Of a stretch of DNA of 42,590 bases, positions 15,472-24,288 are shown piece after piece; the stretch's first letter is position 1, and each line of letters starts with the position of its first letter. The DNA is taken from positions 1 through 42,590 of the forward strand of contig FR902226.1 of NCBI GenBank assembly GCA_000438415.1, written 5' to 3'. The notes beneath the pieces are model-generated. The model worked only from the letters and a program-made list of their open reading frames with translations. It had not been told where the DNA came from and ran no database searches. A program made the position numbers and the translations under genes. Source of the DNA: Clostridium sp. CAG:628. GTDB lineage: Bacteria > Bacillota_I > Bacilli_A > RF39 > UBA660.

Positions 15472-16098
15472 ATGTTAAAAAAAATAAAACCAATTGGAGT
15501 ATATAGAAAATGTGACTGGGTAACAATGACTGGAACTGCTTCAGCAATATTTGGAATAATATTAGCTAGTAATGGAAAAACAATGTACGCAATATTTGCA
15601 CTTATATTTTCAGCAATATGTGATGCTTTTGATGGTGTAGTTGCTAGAAAATTTAAAAGTCTTAAAGATTATGAAGTATATGGTATAGAATTAGACTCAT
15701 TAAACGATGCTATTGCTTTTGGAGTATTACCAATGATGATAGTAAAAAACATGTCTTATAATAACATTTACACAACTATAATAAGTATCTTCTTCTGTAT
15801 CACAGGAGTAATTCGTCTAGCTTACTTCAACATGTTATCAACAACTAAAAAAAGTAATGGAAAAGAATTTATTGGAATGCCTATCACTTGTAGTGCTATA
15901 ATAATTCCACTTGTTTACTTTATAACATTCCTAGTAGGTAAAAATTATAGAAATATAATATTTCCAATAACTCTTTTAATAACAGGTATTCTTTTCATAA
16001 CACCAATAAAATTAAAAAAACTAACAACAAGAGAAAAAGCAATGTTATCAATTATAGGAATACTTGCCATAACAATAACAATAATAAAAATATGGTAG
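15472..16098 (+). CDS. CDP-alcohol phosphatidyltransferase, probably phosphatidylserine synthase
   Basis: A 208-residue integral membrane enzyme of the CDP-alcohol phosphatidyltransferase family. The catalytic motif reads D51..DG..AR (DAFDGVVAR) then G71...D75...D79 (GIELDSLND). The gap between AR and G is 11 residues, three more than the usual 8. ELDSLND followed by AFGV is typical of PssA-like members, which make phosphatidylserine from CDP-diacylglycerol and serine. No phosphatidylserine decarboxylase is next to it. It ends 9 bases before the ligase-TagA fusion, whose ribosome site overlaps this stop codon, so the two are co-transcribed. It could instead transfer another alcohol. Confidence 0.8.
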   Translation: MLKKIKPIGVYRKCDWVTMTGTASAIFGIILASNGKTMYAIFALIFSAICDAFDGVVARKFKSLKDYEVYGIELDSLNDAIAFGVLPMMIVKNMSYNNIYTTIISIFFCITGVIRLAYFNMLSTTKKSNGKEFIGMPITCSAIIIPLVYFITFLVGKNYRNIIFPITLLITGILFITPIKLKKLTTREKAMLSIIGILAITITIIKIW

Positions 16099-16107
16099 GA
16101 GTAAAAC

Positions 16108-18267
16108 ATGAAAAACTTAAATAAACAAAAATTAATTAACATAACTATGATTCTATATGTATTATCTATATTACTAGATCTACATATATTTTATAACCCA
16201 GTATCAACTCTAATAAGAATAATTTTTATATCACTAATATTCCTAATAATATTTATAAAATACTCTACTAAAAAAGAAAAAAAATTATTAATAACTTATT
16301 TTATATTATTACTAATTTATATAATACTTCACTTAGTTAGCACATCTAATTTTAAAGTAGAAACAAACTATAACTTATATGAAGAACTATTATACTTCAT
16401 AAAAATGTCTATGAACATACTAATAATTTATTCAATATATAAACTAAGTATATCTAAAAATAAATTTTATAAATTAATAGAAATATCTGCATTTATAATA
16501 TCTTTTTCTATAATAATTACAAACATATTTAAAATAGGTTATACATCCTATAATTTTCAACATCCAAAATATAACATATTTGAATGGTTTTATAAAAATA
16601 CAAACTTCTTAGAAGCATCTACAAAAGGATTCTTTCATTTAACAAATCAAATATCTGGAATACTTTTACTATATATTGGAGTACTATTACTAAGTATTAA
16701 AAATAAACAAAAAATATTTAACACAATAACGCTAACACTTTCAGTAATAAGTATGTTTATGCTAGGTACAAGAGTATCTTCTTATTCAGTATTTATAATA
16801 TTAGGTATCTCATTAATTGCATACATTTTAACAAGTATAAAAGAAAGTAAAATAAAACTAAGTATAATCTTAACACACATAATACTTTTGTTAATGAGTA
16901 TATTACTATATAAGTACTCTCCGCTTCAAAGTAGAAATGCCTACTATAACGAATTATTTAAAGAAAGAGAAGTTAACAGAAGTTCAATTACTATTGAAGA
17001 AGCCCTTAACCTAAGTGATAAAGAATTTAAAAAATTATTATTAAACTATAACATAGTACCTGAATTTTATAATAAATACTATCCACTTGAAAAAGATAGA
17101 GATTTCTATGAAGAATATATAAGTAGAAATACAACTAAAATAAATGATACAAGATACTTAGAAGCATCTATAATAAAAAGAGTAAAATCACTTAACAATA
17201 ATAATAAAGACAACATATATGGAATTGGTTATAACAGAATAATGAACATATTTAACATAGAAAATGATTTTATTATGCAGTACTATTCAGTAGGTTATAT
17301 TGGAGTAATAATGCTCTTAGGAGTATATGTAGTAATATTAATATATTTATACTTAAAAACATTATTTAACTTAGAAAAATACTTTACTTATGAAAACGGA
17401 ATGCTTTTATTTATCACAACTTACTACTTAATATGTTCATTCTATACTGGAAACATTCTAAATGCAATAAGTACAATATTACCTTTATCATTTGTAATGG
17501 GTTATCATTTATCAATAATGAATAAAAAAGAAAAAGAAGATTTTGAATACTTTATAGGTTTTAAAACTAGTACAAAAAATATTGAAGAACTAACTGATGA
17601 AATAATGTCTAGTGAAAAACAAAATATTATATATAATATAAACCCATTAATATTAATGAATTTCTATAAAGATATAAAAAGTGTAGATGAATTTAATAAA
17701 GAAAATTATAACATACCAGATGGTAATGGAATAGTTTTATCTAGTAAACTAACAAGTGGTAACATAAATAAATCTATTCCAGGAGTAGAATTATTTGAAA
17801 AAATTTGTCATTTTTCAGTAAAGAAAAAATATAAAATATATTTATATGGTGCTAAACAAGGATCTGTTTATAATACTAAAGTAGGTTTAGAAACTAAATA
17901 TAAAGGTATCAAAATAGTAGGTTTTAAAAATGGATACATTAGTGAAAAAGAAGCAGTAAATGATATAATAAAAACAAAACCAGATATATTATTTGTAGCC
18001 TTAGGTAGTCCTAAACAAGAAAAATTTATAATGAAAAACAAAAACAAATTCAAGAATATTAAAATAATCATGCCAGTTGGTGGAACATTTGATGTAGTTA
18101 GTAAAAATACTCTAAGGGCACCTCTTATATATAGAAATCTTAAATTAGAATGGTTATATAGAATGATTAAAGAACCAAAAAGATTTAAACAACTTGGTAC
18201 ACTTTTTAAATATATGTTAACCATATTATTCTTAAATACATATTATAATAGAAAGGCTAAATTCTAG
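16108..18267 (+). CDS. Fusion of O-antigen ligase/polymerase-like membrane domain and TagA (GT26) glycosyltransferase
   Basis: A 719-residue protein with two normally separate parts. Residues 1-475 have about ten membrane helices and a large soluble loop (about 270-395) in the arrangement of the O-antigen ligase/Wzy superfamily. Residues 484-719 are a complete WecG/TagA/CpsF (GT26) domain: NINPLILMNFYKD, PDGNGIV with the conserved Asp near 538, VELFEKI, YLYGAKQGSV, VGFKNGYI, LFVALGSPKQEKFI, PVGGTFDV, and the C-terminal RAPLIYRNLKLEWLYRMIKEPKR. TagA adds ManNAc to lipid-linked GlcNAc on the inner side of the membrane. There is no frameshift at the junction (TM, short linker, GFKTSTKN). The stop codon is embedded in a terminator stem. 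Confidence 0.85.
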   Translation: MKNLNKQKLINITMILYVLSILLDLHIFYNPVSTLIRIIFISLIFLIIFIKYSTKKEKKLLITYFILLLIYIILHLVSTSNFKVETNYNLYEELLYFIKMSMNILIIYSIYKLSISKNKFYKLIEISAFIISFSIIITNIFKIGYTSYNFQHPKYNIFEWFYKNTNFLEASTKGFFHLTNQISGILLLYIGVLLLSIKNKQKIFNTITLTLSVISMFMLGTRVSSYSVFIILGISLIAYILTSIKESKIKLSIILTHIILLLMSILLYKYSPLQSRNAYYNELFKEREVNRSSITIEEALNLSDKEFKKLLLNYNIVPEFYNKYYPLEKDRDFYEEYISRNTTKINDTRYLEASIIKRVKSLNNNNKDNIYGIGYNRIMNIFNIENDFIMQYYSVGYIGVIMLLGVYVVILIYLYLKTLFNLEKYFTYENGMLLFITTYYLICSFYTGNILNAISTILPLSFVMGYHLSIMNKKEKEDFEYFIGFKTSTKNIEELTDEIMSSEKQNIIYNINPLILMNFYKDIKSVDEFNKENYNIPDGNGIVLSSKLTSGNINKSIPGVELFEKICHFSVKKKYKIYLYGAKQGSVYNTKVGLETKYKGIKIVGFKNGYISEKEAVNDIIKTKPDILFVALGSPKQEKFIMKNKNKFKNIKIIMPVGGTFDVVSKNTLRAPLIYRNLKLEWLYRMIKEPKRFKQLGTLFKYMLTILFLNTYYNRKAKF

Positions 18268-18277
18268 TCTTTCTTTT
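18250..18277 (+). terminator. Terminator after the TagA fusion gene
   Basis: A 10-bp stem AGAAAGGCTA / TAGTCTTTCT with one G-U pair, loop AATTC, then TTTT. The TAG stop codon begins the right arm. Confidence 0.75.
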
Positions 18278-18293
18278 AATATATATAAAATTA

Positions 18294-18302
18294 TGCTATA
18301 AT
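18294..18302 (+). promoter_or_regulatory. Extended -10 promoter of the GtrA gene
   Basis: TGCTATAAT (TGn-TATAAT) lies 22 bases before the ATG at 18325, directly after a terminator. No -35 box is evident. Confidence 0.55.
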
Positions 18303-18324
18303 TAAAAAAGCAAAGGAAAAAAAT

Positions 18325-18717
18325 ATGAAAAAAATATTAAATAAACAAGAAAAATTTATTAAATACTGTATATTTGGAGTTTTAATAAGTATAATAGAAA
18401 TACTATTATATTGTATATTTAGTAAATTTATTAATTTAGAACCATTAATCGCAAATAGTATAGCATTTATATTATCTGTATTAATGTCTTACCATGCAAA
18501 TTCAAAATACGTATTTAAAACAATATTTATAAGCAAAAAATCAAAACTAAAAAGATTTTACTTATTCTTAGGAACAAGAACTATGGGATTATTTATTGAT
18601 TCATCAATACTATACTTATTATTAGAATTAAACTGTCCAAATATAATATCAAAAACTATTTCTTGCATATCTACAACACTTGTAAACTATTATATTGGAA
18701 AATACATATTCAAATGA
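18325..18717 (+). CDS. GtrA-family membrane protein
   Basis: A 130-residue protein of the GtrA family with four membrane helices (about 12-32, 38-57, 75-95, 103-125). The typical first-helix pattern KFIKYCIFGVLIS and the NSIAFILSVLMSYHANSKYVF stretch are visible. GtrA proteins are thought to help move lipid-linked sugars across the membrane for glycan decoration. It sits alone between terminators inside the wall glycan locus, just before the exporter genes. A partner glucosyltransferase of the GtrB type is not adjacent. Family call is firm; specific sugar is unknown. Confidence 0.88.
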   Translation: MKKILNKQEKFIKYCIFGVLISIIEILLYCIFSKFINLEPLIANSIAFILSVLMSYHANSKYVFKTIFISKKSKLKRFYLFLGTRTMGLFIDSSILYLLLELNCPNIISKTISCISTTLVNYYIGKYIFK

Positions 18718-18759
18718 AAGAAAGATATCACTAAAATATTATAAGTGGTATTTCTTTAA
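18717..18759 (+). terminator. Terminator after the GtrA gene
   Basis: Long imperfect hairpin: AAAGAAAGATATCACT pairs with AGTGGTATTTCTTT around an A/T-rich loop, with two bulged A residues and two G-U pairs. The T tail is weak. Confidence 0.5.
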
Positions 18760-18820
18760 ATACAAAAAATAAAAAAACATAACTAAAATTAGTCTTTTTC
18801 TAGTATTATCTTCCAATATT

Positions 18821-18829
18821 TGATATAAT
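18821..18829 (+). promoter_or_regulatory. Extended -10 promoter of the exporter operon
   Basis: TGATATAAT (TGn-TATAAT) lies 23 bases before the ATG at 18853. The nearer ATG at 18835 would be almost at the transcription start, which favours the later start codon. Confidence 0.6.
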
Positions 18830-18852
18830 AAAAAATGTTAAAGGAGTCTAAG

Positions 18853-19650
18853 ATGAAAAGAATAATCAATAATCTAATATATAGTATAAAAAAATATAAA
18901 TTTCTATTAGAACAATTAGTAAGTAGAGATTTTAAAGTAAAATATAAAAGAAGTGCACTAGGAGTAGTATGGAGTTTATTATACCCAGTACTTATGATGG
19001 CAGTAATGGCAGTAGTATTTTCAAACGTATTTAAGTTTTCAACCCCAGGGGTAAGTTATTTAGCATATCTAATGATAGGACTTACTTACTTTAACTATTT
19101 TACTGAAGCATCAAACCTAGCAATGAGTAGTGTAGTAGCAAACTTCCCTCTTATTAACAAAGTATATATGCCAAAATATATATTCCCACTTTCTAAATGC
19201 ATATTTGTAGGAATAAACTTCTTATTAACACTAATTCCTTTATATGCAGTAATAATACTAACTGGTACAGGACTTAACTGGGGACACTTGTTACTTCCAT
19301 ACTCTTTTATTTGCTTATTCATGTTCACATTAGGTATGGGTTTCATATTATCAACAATAGCAGTTTTCCTAAGAGATATGTTCTACATTTACGGAATAAT
19401 AACAACCATATGGACTTACTTAACACCAATAATGTATGATATAAAGCTAATATCAAATCCAACATTACAATTCTTAATGAAACTAAACCCAATGTATCAA
19501 ATAATAAATTTTGCAAGAACAATAATACTTTATGGTAATATTCCTACAATTGGACAATTCCTAGGTTGTGCTGTATCAGGTGTAGTAACCCTTTTAATTG
19601 GCATGATTCTATTTAAGAAAAAACAAGATAAATTTATATATTATGTATAA
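18853..19650 (+). CDS. Polysaccharide/teichoic acid ABC exporter permease (TagG/Wzm-like)
   Basis: A 265-residue ABC-2 type permease with six membrane helices. The N-terminal amphipathic part LLEQLVSRDFKVKYKRSALGVVWSL and the C-terminal LNPMYQIINFARTIILYG stretch are typical of TagG/Wzm/RfbA proteins that export lipid-linked glycans. Start 18853 is preferred because AAAGGAG is 6 bases upstream; the ATG at 18835 includes that site. The partner ATPase starts 11 bases after its stop, so the two form one exporter. Context (TagO, TagA, MnaA, LCP) indicates export of the wall glycan. Confidence 0.9.
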   Translation: MKRIINNLIYSIKKYKFLLEQLVSRDFKVKYKRSALGVVWSLLYPVLMMAVMAVVFSNVFKFSTPGVSYLAYLMIGLTYFNYFTEASNLAMSSVVANFPLINKVYMPKYIFPLSKCIFVGINFLLTLIPLYAVIILTGTGLNWGHLLLPYSFICLFMFTLGMGFILSTIAVFLRDMFYIYGIITTIWTYLTPIMYDIKLISNPTLQFLMKLNPMYQIINFARTIILYGNIPTIGQFLGCAVSGVVTLLIGMILFKKKQDKFIYYV

Positions 19651-19661
19651 AGGAGGTTAAC

Positions 19662-20411
19662 ATGGAAGATATAATGATTAATGTTATAAACGTATCAATG
19701 AGATTTAACTTAGGTATCGAAAAAGGTTTCTCAATAAAGCAAGGATTCGTTGATATGTTTAATAAAGAAAAAAAGCATAAAAAGAAAGAAGAATTTTGGG
19801 CCCTTAGAGATGTTAATTTTCAAGTTAAAAAAGGTGAAGTAATCGGCTTCATTGGTTCAAATGGTGCTGGAAAGTCAACTCTACTTAAGATAGTTGCTGG
19901 AGTTATGAAACCCACAAAAGGTAGAGTAGATAGTTATGGTAACATCTGTCCAATGATAGAACTAGGAGCAGGTTTTGACCCTCAACTAACAGCAAGAGAA
20001 AATATTTATCTAAATGGTGCAGTAATGGGTTACACTAAAGAATTAATAGATTCTAAATTTAATGAAATAGTTGAATTTTCAGAATTAAAAGACTTCTTAG
20101 ATGTACCAGTACAAAACTTCTCATCAGGTATGGTAGCGCGCTTAGCCTTCTCAATTGCAACAATTGTAGAACCTGAAATTCTAATAGTAGATGAAATACT
20201 TTCAGTTGGAGACATAGCTTTCCAAGCAAAAAGTGAAAGAAAAATGCTTTCAATGATTAATGGAGGTACAACTGTATTATTTGTTTCCCATTCAATTGAA
20301 CAAATCAAAAAAATGTGTGACAGAGTAGTATGGCTAGACCATGGAAAAATGATAAAAATGGGTGGAAAAGAAATTTGTGATGAATATAAAAAATATATGG
20401 AAAGTAAGTAG
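19662..20411 (+). CDS. Polysaccharide/teichoic acid ABC exporter ATPase (TagH/Wzt-like)
   Basis: A 249-residue ATPase of the TagH/Wzt/RfbE group. It has the family N-terminus with SMRFNLG and EEFWALRDVNFQVKKGEVIGFIG, Walker A GSNGAGKST (about 65-73), signature FSSGMVARLAFS (about 151-162), and Walker B EILIVDEILSVGD. The C-terminal extension seen in long TagH or in Wzt proteins with a glycan-binding domain is missing, so it probably accepts substrate without an end-cap reader. AGGAGG precedes the ATG. It closes the conserved part of the locus; the next gene, 8 bases on, belongs to a block with different base composition. Confidence 0.9.
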   Translation: MEDIMINVINVSMRFNLGIEKGFSIKQGFVDMFNKEKKHKKKEEFWALRDVNFQVKKGEVIGFIGSNGAGKSTLLKIVAGVMKPTKGRVDSYGNICPMIELGAGFDPQLTARENIYLNGAVMGYTKELIDSKFNEIVEFSELKDFLDVPVQNFSSGMVARLAFSIATIVEPEILIVDEILSVGDIAFQAKSERKMLSMINGGTTVLFVSHSIEQIKKMCDRVVWLDHGKMIKMGGKEICDEYKKYMESK

Positions 20412-20419
20412 GTGTAATA

Positions 20420-23011
20420 ATGAATTTGTTAAATAAGAAAATATACAAATATAAAGGGGAAAAAACATTTTATAAAAAGAAAAAATCTTTTTTTGAAATT
20501 TTTAATAATGGTAATACATATGGATTTTATATTATTCCTAAAATAATAAAAGCAAAAAGCGATTTTTTTGAAATTTATTATGAAGGACAGTCTATAGAGG
20601 GGTTATCTGCTAATTTATGTGTATTTAATTTAAAAAAACAATTGATTGGTGAATTATCATTAAATTCAAAAAATGCTATTAATGTTAATAAAGGGGATAA
20701 TTATATTTTTGCTATAAAAGTATTTCCTCATTCATCTGTAAAAATAAAAAAAATAGTACTTGAAGAAAGTTTAAAAACTGAAGATGATTTTATGTTTGAG
20801 AATATTGATAATGATAATAAAATTCTTGTAATTACACCATCATATCCTTCATTAGAAAATAAATATTTATGCGGTTTTGTTCATTCGAGGTTAAAATCAT
20901 ATAAAGATCATGGTATTAATTTTGATGTGGTATGTTGCCATAATTATAATGGAATTTGTAAATATAATTATGAGGGGATTGATGTTTTAAGAGTTAATTT
21001 TAGCAATTTAAGACAGATTTTACAACATAAAAAATATGATAAAATTTTAGTTCATTTTTTTGATGATCTATATGCTAAAGTATTTGATGCTTGTTATCTT
21101 GATGAAACAGAATTATATTTATGGGTTCATGGCCCAGAAACATTGTATTGGGACTGGAGCAAATTTACTACTGAATATTTTAAAAATGAACAACCATTAT
21201 CATATGACTTAATAAATAAATTTAAGAATAATGATGAAATTATAAGAAATTATAATGAAAAAAGTAATGTTCATTGGATTTTTGTTTCAAATTGGATAAA
21301 ACAACATAGTGAAGAATTAATAAAAATAAAATTTAAAAACTATGATGTAATTCCAAATATTATTGATTCTGAAACTTTTAAATATGTAGAAAAAAATCCT
21401 GAACAAAGAAAAAATGTGTTTTTAATAAGAAGGTTTGATGATTGTAATAAATATGCAATTGATTTAAATGTTAGAGCAATTCTTGAATTAAGTAAAAGAA
21501 AGTGTTTTGAAAATATGAATTTTAATATTTATGGTACTGGAGATACTTATGATAAATTAATAGAACCTTTATTAAAATTTAAAAATGTTCATTTCTATAG
21601 GGAATTTTTAACACATGAAGAGATTGCTAAAAAACACAAAGAAAATGGAATTGCTTTTTTCCCAACAAGATATGATGCACAAGGTGTTTCGATGTGCGAA
21701 GCAGCAATGTCAGGGCTTGCAGTTGTTACATCAGATAATGATGCAGTAAAAGAATTTTTGCCTAAAGATAAAATATATGCAAATACAGAAAATTATGTTG
21801 AATATGCAGATATTATAGAAAATCTATATAATAATCCTGAATTGTTTAAAAAGATTTCTAAAGATTGTCATGATTCTATATATAATAAATGTAATTTTAA
21901 TGAAACAACTGGTAAGGAAATTGAATTATTTAAACAAACAAAAAAATTAGATATTACAAAGAAAAAAATAATTAAAGAAAAACAACCAATATTATCAATA
22001 GTTATACCTTGTTATAATGTTGAAAAATATATAGAAAAAACTATATCAACAATAGTGGCATGTAAAAATGCTGATAAAATAGAAATTATTCCAGTAAATG
22101 ATGGTTCTAAAGATAATACTGCAAAAATTATTAATAGATTAATAAATGAATATAGTGAAGATAAAAAAACTTCAATATTTAACTTTATCGATAAAGAAAA
22201 TGGTGGACATGGTTCAACTATAAATGCAGGATTAAAAGTTGCCACTGGTAAATATTTTAGAGTAATAGATGGTGATGACTGGATTAATTCACAAGAAATG
22301 GATAAATTAATTGATAAACTAGAAAATGAAACATCTGATATAGTTATAACTGATTATTCTGAAGATTTAGCATTTTATAATATTTTAAATCATAAAAAAA
22401 TATATGATTTTATGATTCCTAATATTAATTATGATTTTGAAGATTTGTGTATTCCAAACTACGGATTTGGTGAGTGGGGGCCAATTTTAGCTACGGGAAA
22501 TTATAAAACAGAAGTTTTAAAGAAAACTAATTTTAAACTATCTGAAAAAAGCTTTTATGTTGATATGGAATATAATATTTATTCAATAGAAAAAGCTAAA
22601 ACAATTACATATTACCCTTATGATATATATAGATATTTTATTGGTAGATCTGGTCAGTCTGTTAGTAAAGAATCATTTATAAAAAATAGATTTCAACATG
22701 AAAAAGTGTTGCTTAATATGATTACATATGTTGAAAATAACAAAAATATATCAGAGTTAAAAAAACAATATATTTATGAAAAACTAATTAATCCAATGGC
22801 AAATGCTCATTATATAATACTTACTGAATATCAAAAAAAACCAAGAGAATTTAAAGCATTCGATAAATTATTAAAAAGTCATCCAGAAGTATATTATTCA
22901 AAAATAGTAACAAGAAAATTTATTAGACTAAACAGAAAGACAAATGGGTTAATACTTCCTATTAGTCCATTAGTAATAAAATTGTATAAGTTTGTTAGGA
23001 GGAATAGATGA
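20420..23011 (+). CDS. Bifunctional glycosyltransferase: GT4-like then GT2 domain
   Basis: An 863-residue cytoplasmic protein. Residues 1-120 are an unassigned beta-rich part. Residues about 130-505 look like a GT-B (GT4-type) transferase: LVITPSYPSLENKYLCGFV, VHGPETLYWDW, NIIDSETFKYV, FPTRYDAQGVSMCEAAMSGLAVVTS. Residues about 520-760 are a GT-A (GT2) domain: LSIVIPCYNVEKYIEKTI, NDGSKDNTAKI, and the metal-binding FRVIDGDDW. It would add two sugars in sequence to the growing lipid-linked glycan. It starts the T-rich cassette that runs to galE, and its stop overlaps the next ATG (ATGA). The weak ribosome site (GTAGGTG) starts inside the tagH stop codon. Sugar specificity is unknown. Confidence 0.85.
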   Translation: MNLLNKKIYKYKGEKTFYKKKKSFFEIFNNGNTYGFYIIPKIIKAKSDFFEIYYEGQSIEGLSANLCVFNLKKQLIGELSLNSKNAINVNKGDNYIFAIKVFPHSSVKIKKIVLEESLKTEDDFMFENIDNDNKILVITPSYPSLENKYLCGFVHSRLKSYKDHGINFDVVCCHNYNGICKYNYEGIDVLRVNFSNLRQILQHKKYDKILVHFFDDLYAKVFDACYLDETELYLWVHGPETLYWDWSKFTTEYFKNEQPLSYDLINKFKNNDEIIRNYNEKSNVHWIFVSNWIKQHSEELIKIKFKNYDVIPNIIDSETFKYVEKNPEQRKNVFLIRRFDDCNKYAIDLNVRAILELSKRKCFENMNFNIYGTGDTYDKLIEPLLKFKNVHFYREFLTHEEIAKKHKENGIAFFPTRYDAQGVSMCEAAMSGLAVVTSDNDAVKEFLPKDKIYANTENYVEYADIIENLYNNPELFKKISKDCHDSIYNKCNFNETTGKEIELFKQTKKLDITKKKIIKEKQPILSIVIPCYNVEKYIEKTISTIVACKNADKIEIIPVNDGSKDNTAKIINRLINEYSEDKKTSIFNFIDKENGGHGSTINAGLKVATGKYFRVIDGDDWINSQEMDKLIDKLENETSDIVITDYSEDLAFYNILNHKKIYDFMIPNINYDFEDLCIPNYGFGEWGPILATGNYKTEVLKKTNFKLSEKSFYVDMEYNIYSIEKAKTITYYPYDIYRYFIGRSGQSVSKESFIKNRFQHEKVLLNMITYVENNKNISELKKQYIYEKLINPMANAHYIILTEYQKKPREFKAFDKLLKSHPEVYYSKIVTRKFIRLNRKTNGLILPISPLVIKLYKFVRRNR

Positions 23012-24273
23012 AAACTAAATATTTAATTATTGGCGCTGGTATATCCGGTTTGACCTTTGCAAGTTATTGCAAAGAAAATTACCTAATTATTGAAAAAGAT
23101 AGTGAAGTTGGAGGATATTGTAAAACTCATTATAATAAAGATTATGTATGGGATTATGCTGGACATTTCTTTCATTTTAAAACTGATGAATTTAAGAAAA
23201 AGTTTATTGATAGTTTGGATAAAAATGATTTTGTTACGCAAGATAAAAAAACATATATTTATTTTGATAACGCTTTAGTTGATTATCCATTTCAAACAAA
23301 TATCCATGAATTATCTAAAGATAAATTCATAGATTGTTTATATGATTTATTTAATAAAGAAGAAAAAGAAATTTATGATAATTTCTTAGATATGTTATAT
23401 GGAAAGTTTGGTAAATCTATTACTGAAATGTTTTTAAAACCATACAATGAAAAATTATATGCTTGTGATTTAACTAAGTTAGATAAAGATGCAATGGGAA
23501 GATTTTTTCCTTATGCTGATATAAAAGCTATTATTAAAAATATGAAGGATTCTAAAAATACTTCATATAATAATACTTTTATGTATCCGAAGAAAGGTGC
23601 TCAAGTAATAATTGATATATTAATGGAAAATGTTAATAAAGATAACATATTACTTAATACTATGGTAGAAAAAATAGATTTAGAAAAACATGAAGCTAAA
23701 CTTAATAATGGGGAAGTTGTAGTGTTTGATAATTTAATTAATACTTCACCATTTAATACTTTCTTAAAATTAACTAATAATTTAGAATATAATGAACTTA
23801 GTGATAGATTAACTTATAATAAGGTATTAGTATTTAATTTAGGTTTTAATAAAAAATCTAAATATAATAAAGAACACTGGATTTATTTTCCTGATAAAGA
23901 TATTAATTTTTATAGAATTGGTTTTTATGACAATATATTAAATTCTGATAAGTTAAGTATGTATATTGAAATTGGTTATCCAAAGGATGCTGTGATAAGT
24001 AAAGAAGAAATTGATGATGAATTAAATAAGACATTAAAGAACTTAAAAAAAGTTGGTGTTATTGATGATTCATTTGAATTAGTTGCTTATGAAAGTATTG
24101 TTATGAATCCAGCGTATGTACATATTGATACAGAAAATGATAAATTAGTTAGAAAAATAATGAACGATTTAAGTGAAAATAATATTTATAGTATCGGTAG
24201 ATATGGTGCATGGACTTATTGTTCGATGGAAGATTGTATGTTAGATGCAAAAAACTTATCTAAGAAGATATAA
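23008..24273 (+). CDS. FAD-dependent oxidoreductase, amine-oxidase/UDP-galactopyranose-mutase-like
   Basis: A 421-residue flavoprotein. The N-terminal dinucleotide fold is GAGISG (9-14), followed by EKDSEVGGYCKTH and WDYAGHFFHF, a layout shared by protoporphyrinogen-oxidase-like enzymes and UDP-galactopyranose mutases. The C-terminal SIGRYGAWTYCSMED stretch resembles the second FAD contact. galE two genes downstream would supply UDP-galactose, so conversion to UDP-galactofuranose is a reasonable idea. The mutase signature itself is not clearly visible, however, and another sugar oxidoreductase role is possible. It overlaps the upstream transferase gene by four bases and belongs to the same T-rich cassette. 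Confidence 0.65.
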   Translation: MKTKYLIIGAGISGLTFASYCKENYLIIEKDSEVGGYCKTHYNKDYVWDYAGHFFHFKTDEFKKKFIDSLDKNDFVTQDKKTYIYFDNALVDYPFQTNIHELSKDKFIDCLYDLFNKEEKEIYDNFLDMLYGKFGKSITEMFLKPYNEKLYACDLTKLDKDAMGRFFPYADIKAIIKNMKDSKNTSYNNTFMYPKKGAQVIIDILMENVNKDNILLNTMVEKIDLEKHEAKLNNGEVVVFDNLINTSPFNTFLKLTNNLEYNELSDRLTYNKVLVFNLGFNKKSKYNKEHWIYFPDKDINFYRIGFYDNILNSDKLSMYIEIGYPKDAVISKEEIDDELNKTLKNLKKVGVIDDSFELVAYESIVMNPAYVHIDTENDKLVRKIMNDLSENNIYSIGRYGAWTYCSMEDCMLDAKNLSKKI

Positions 24274-24288
24274 AGGAGGCCCATTCTT

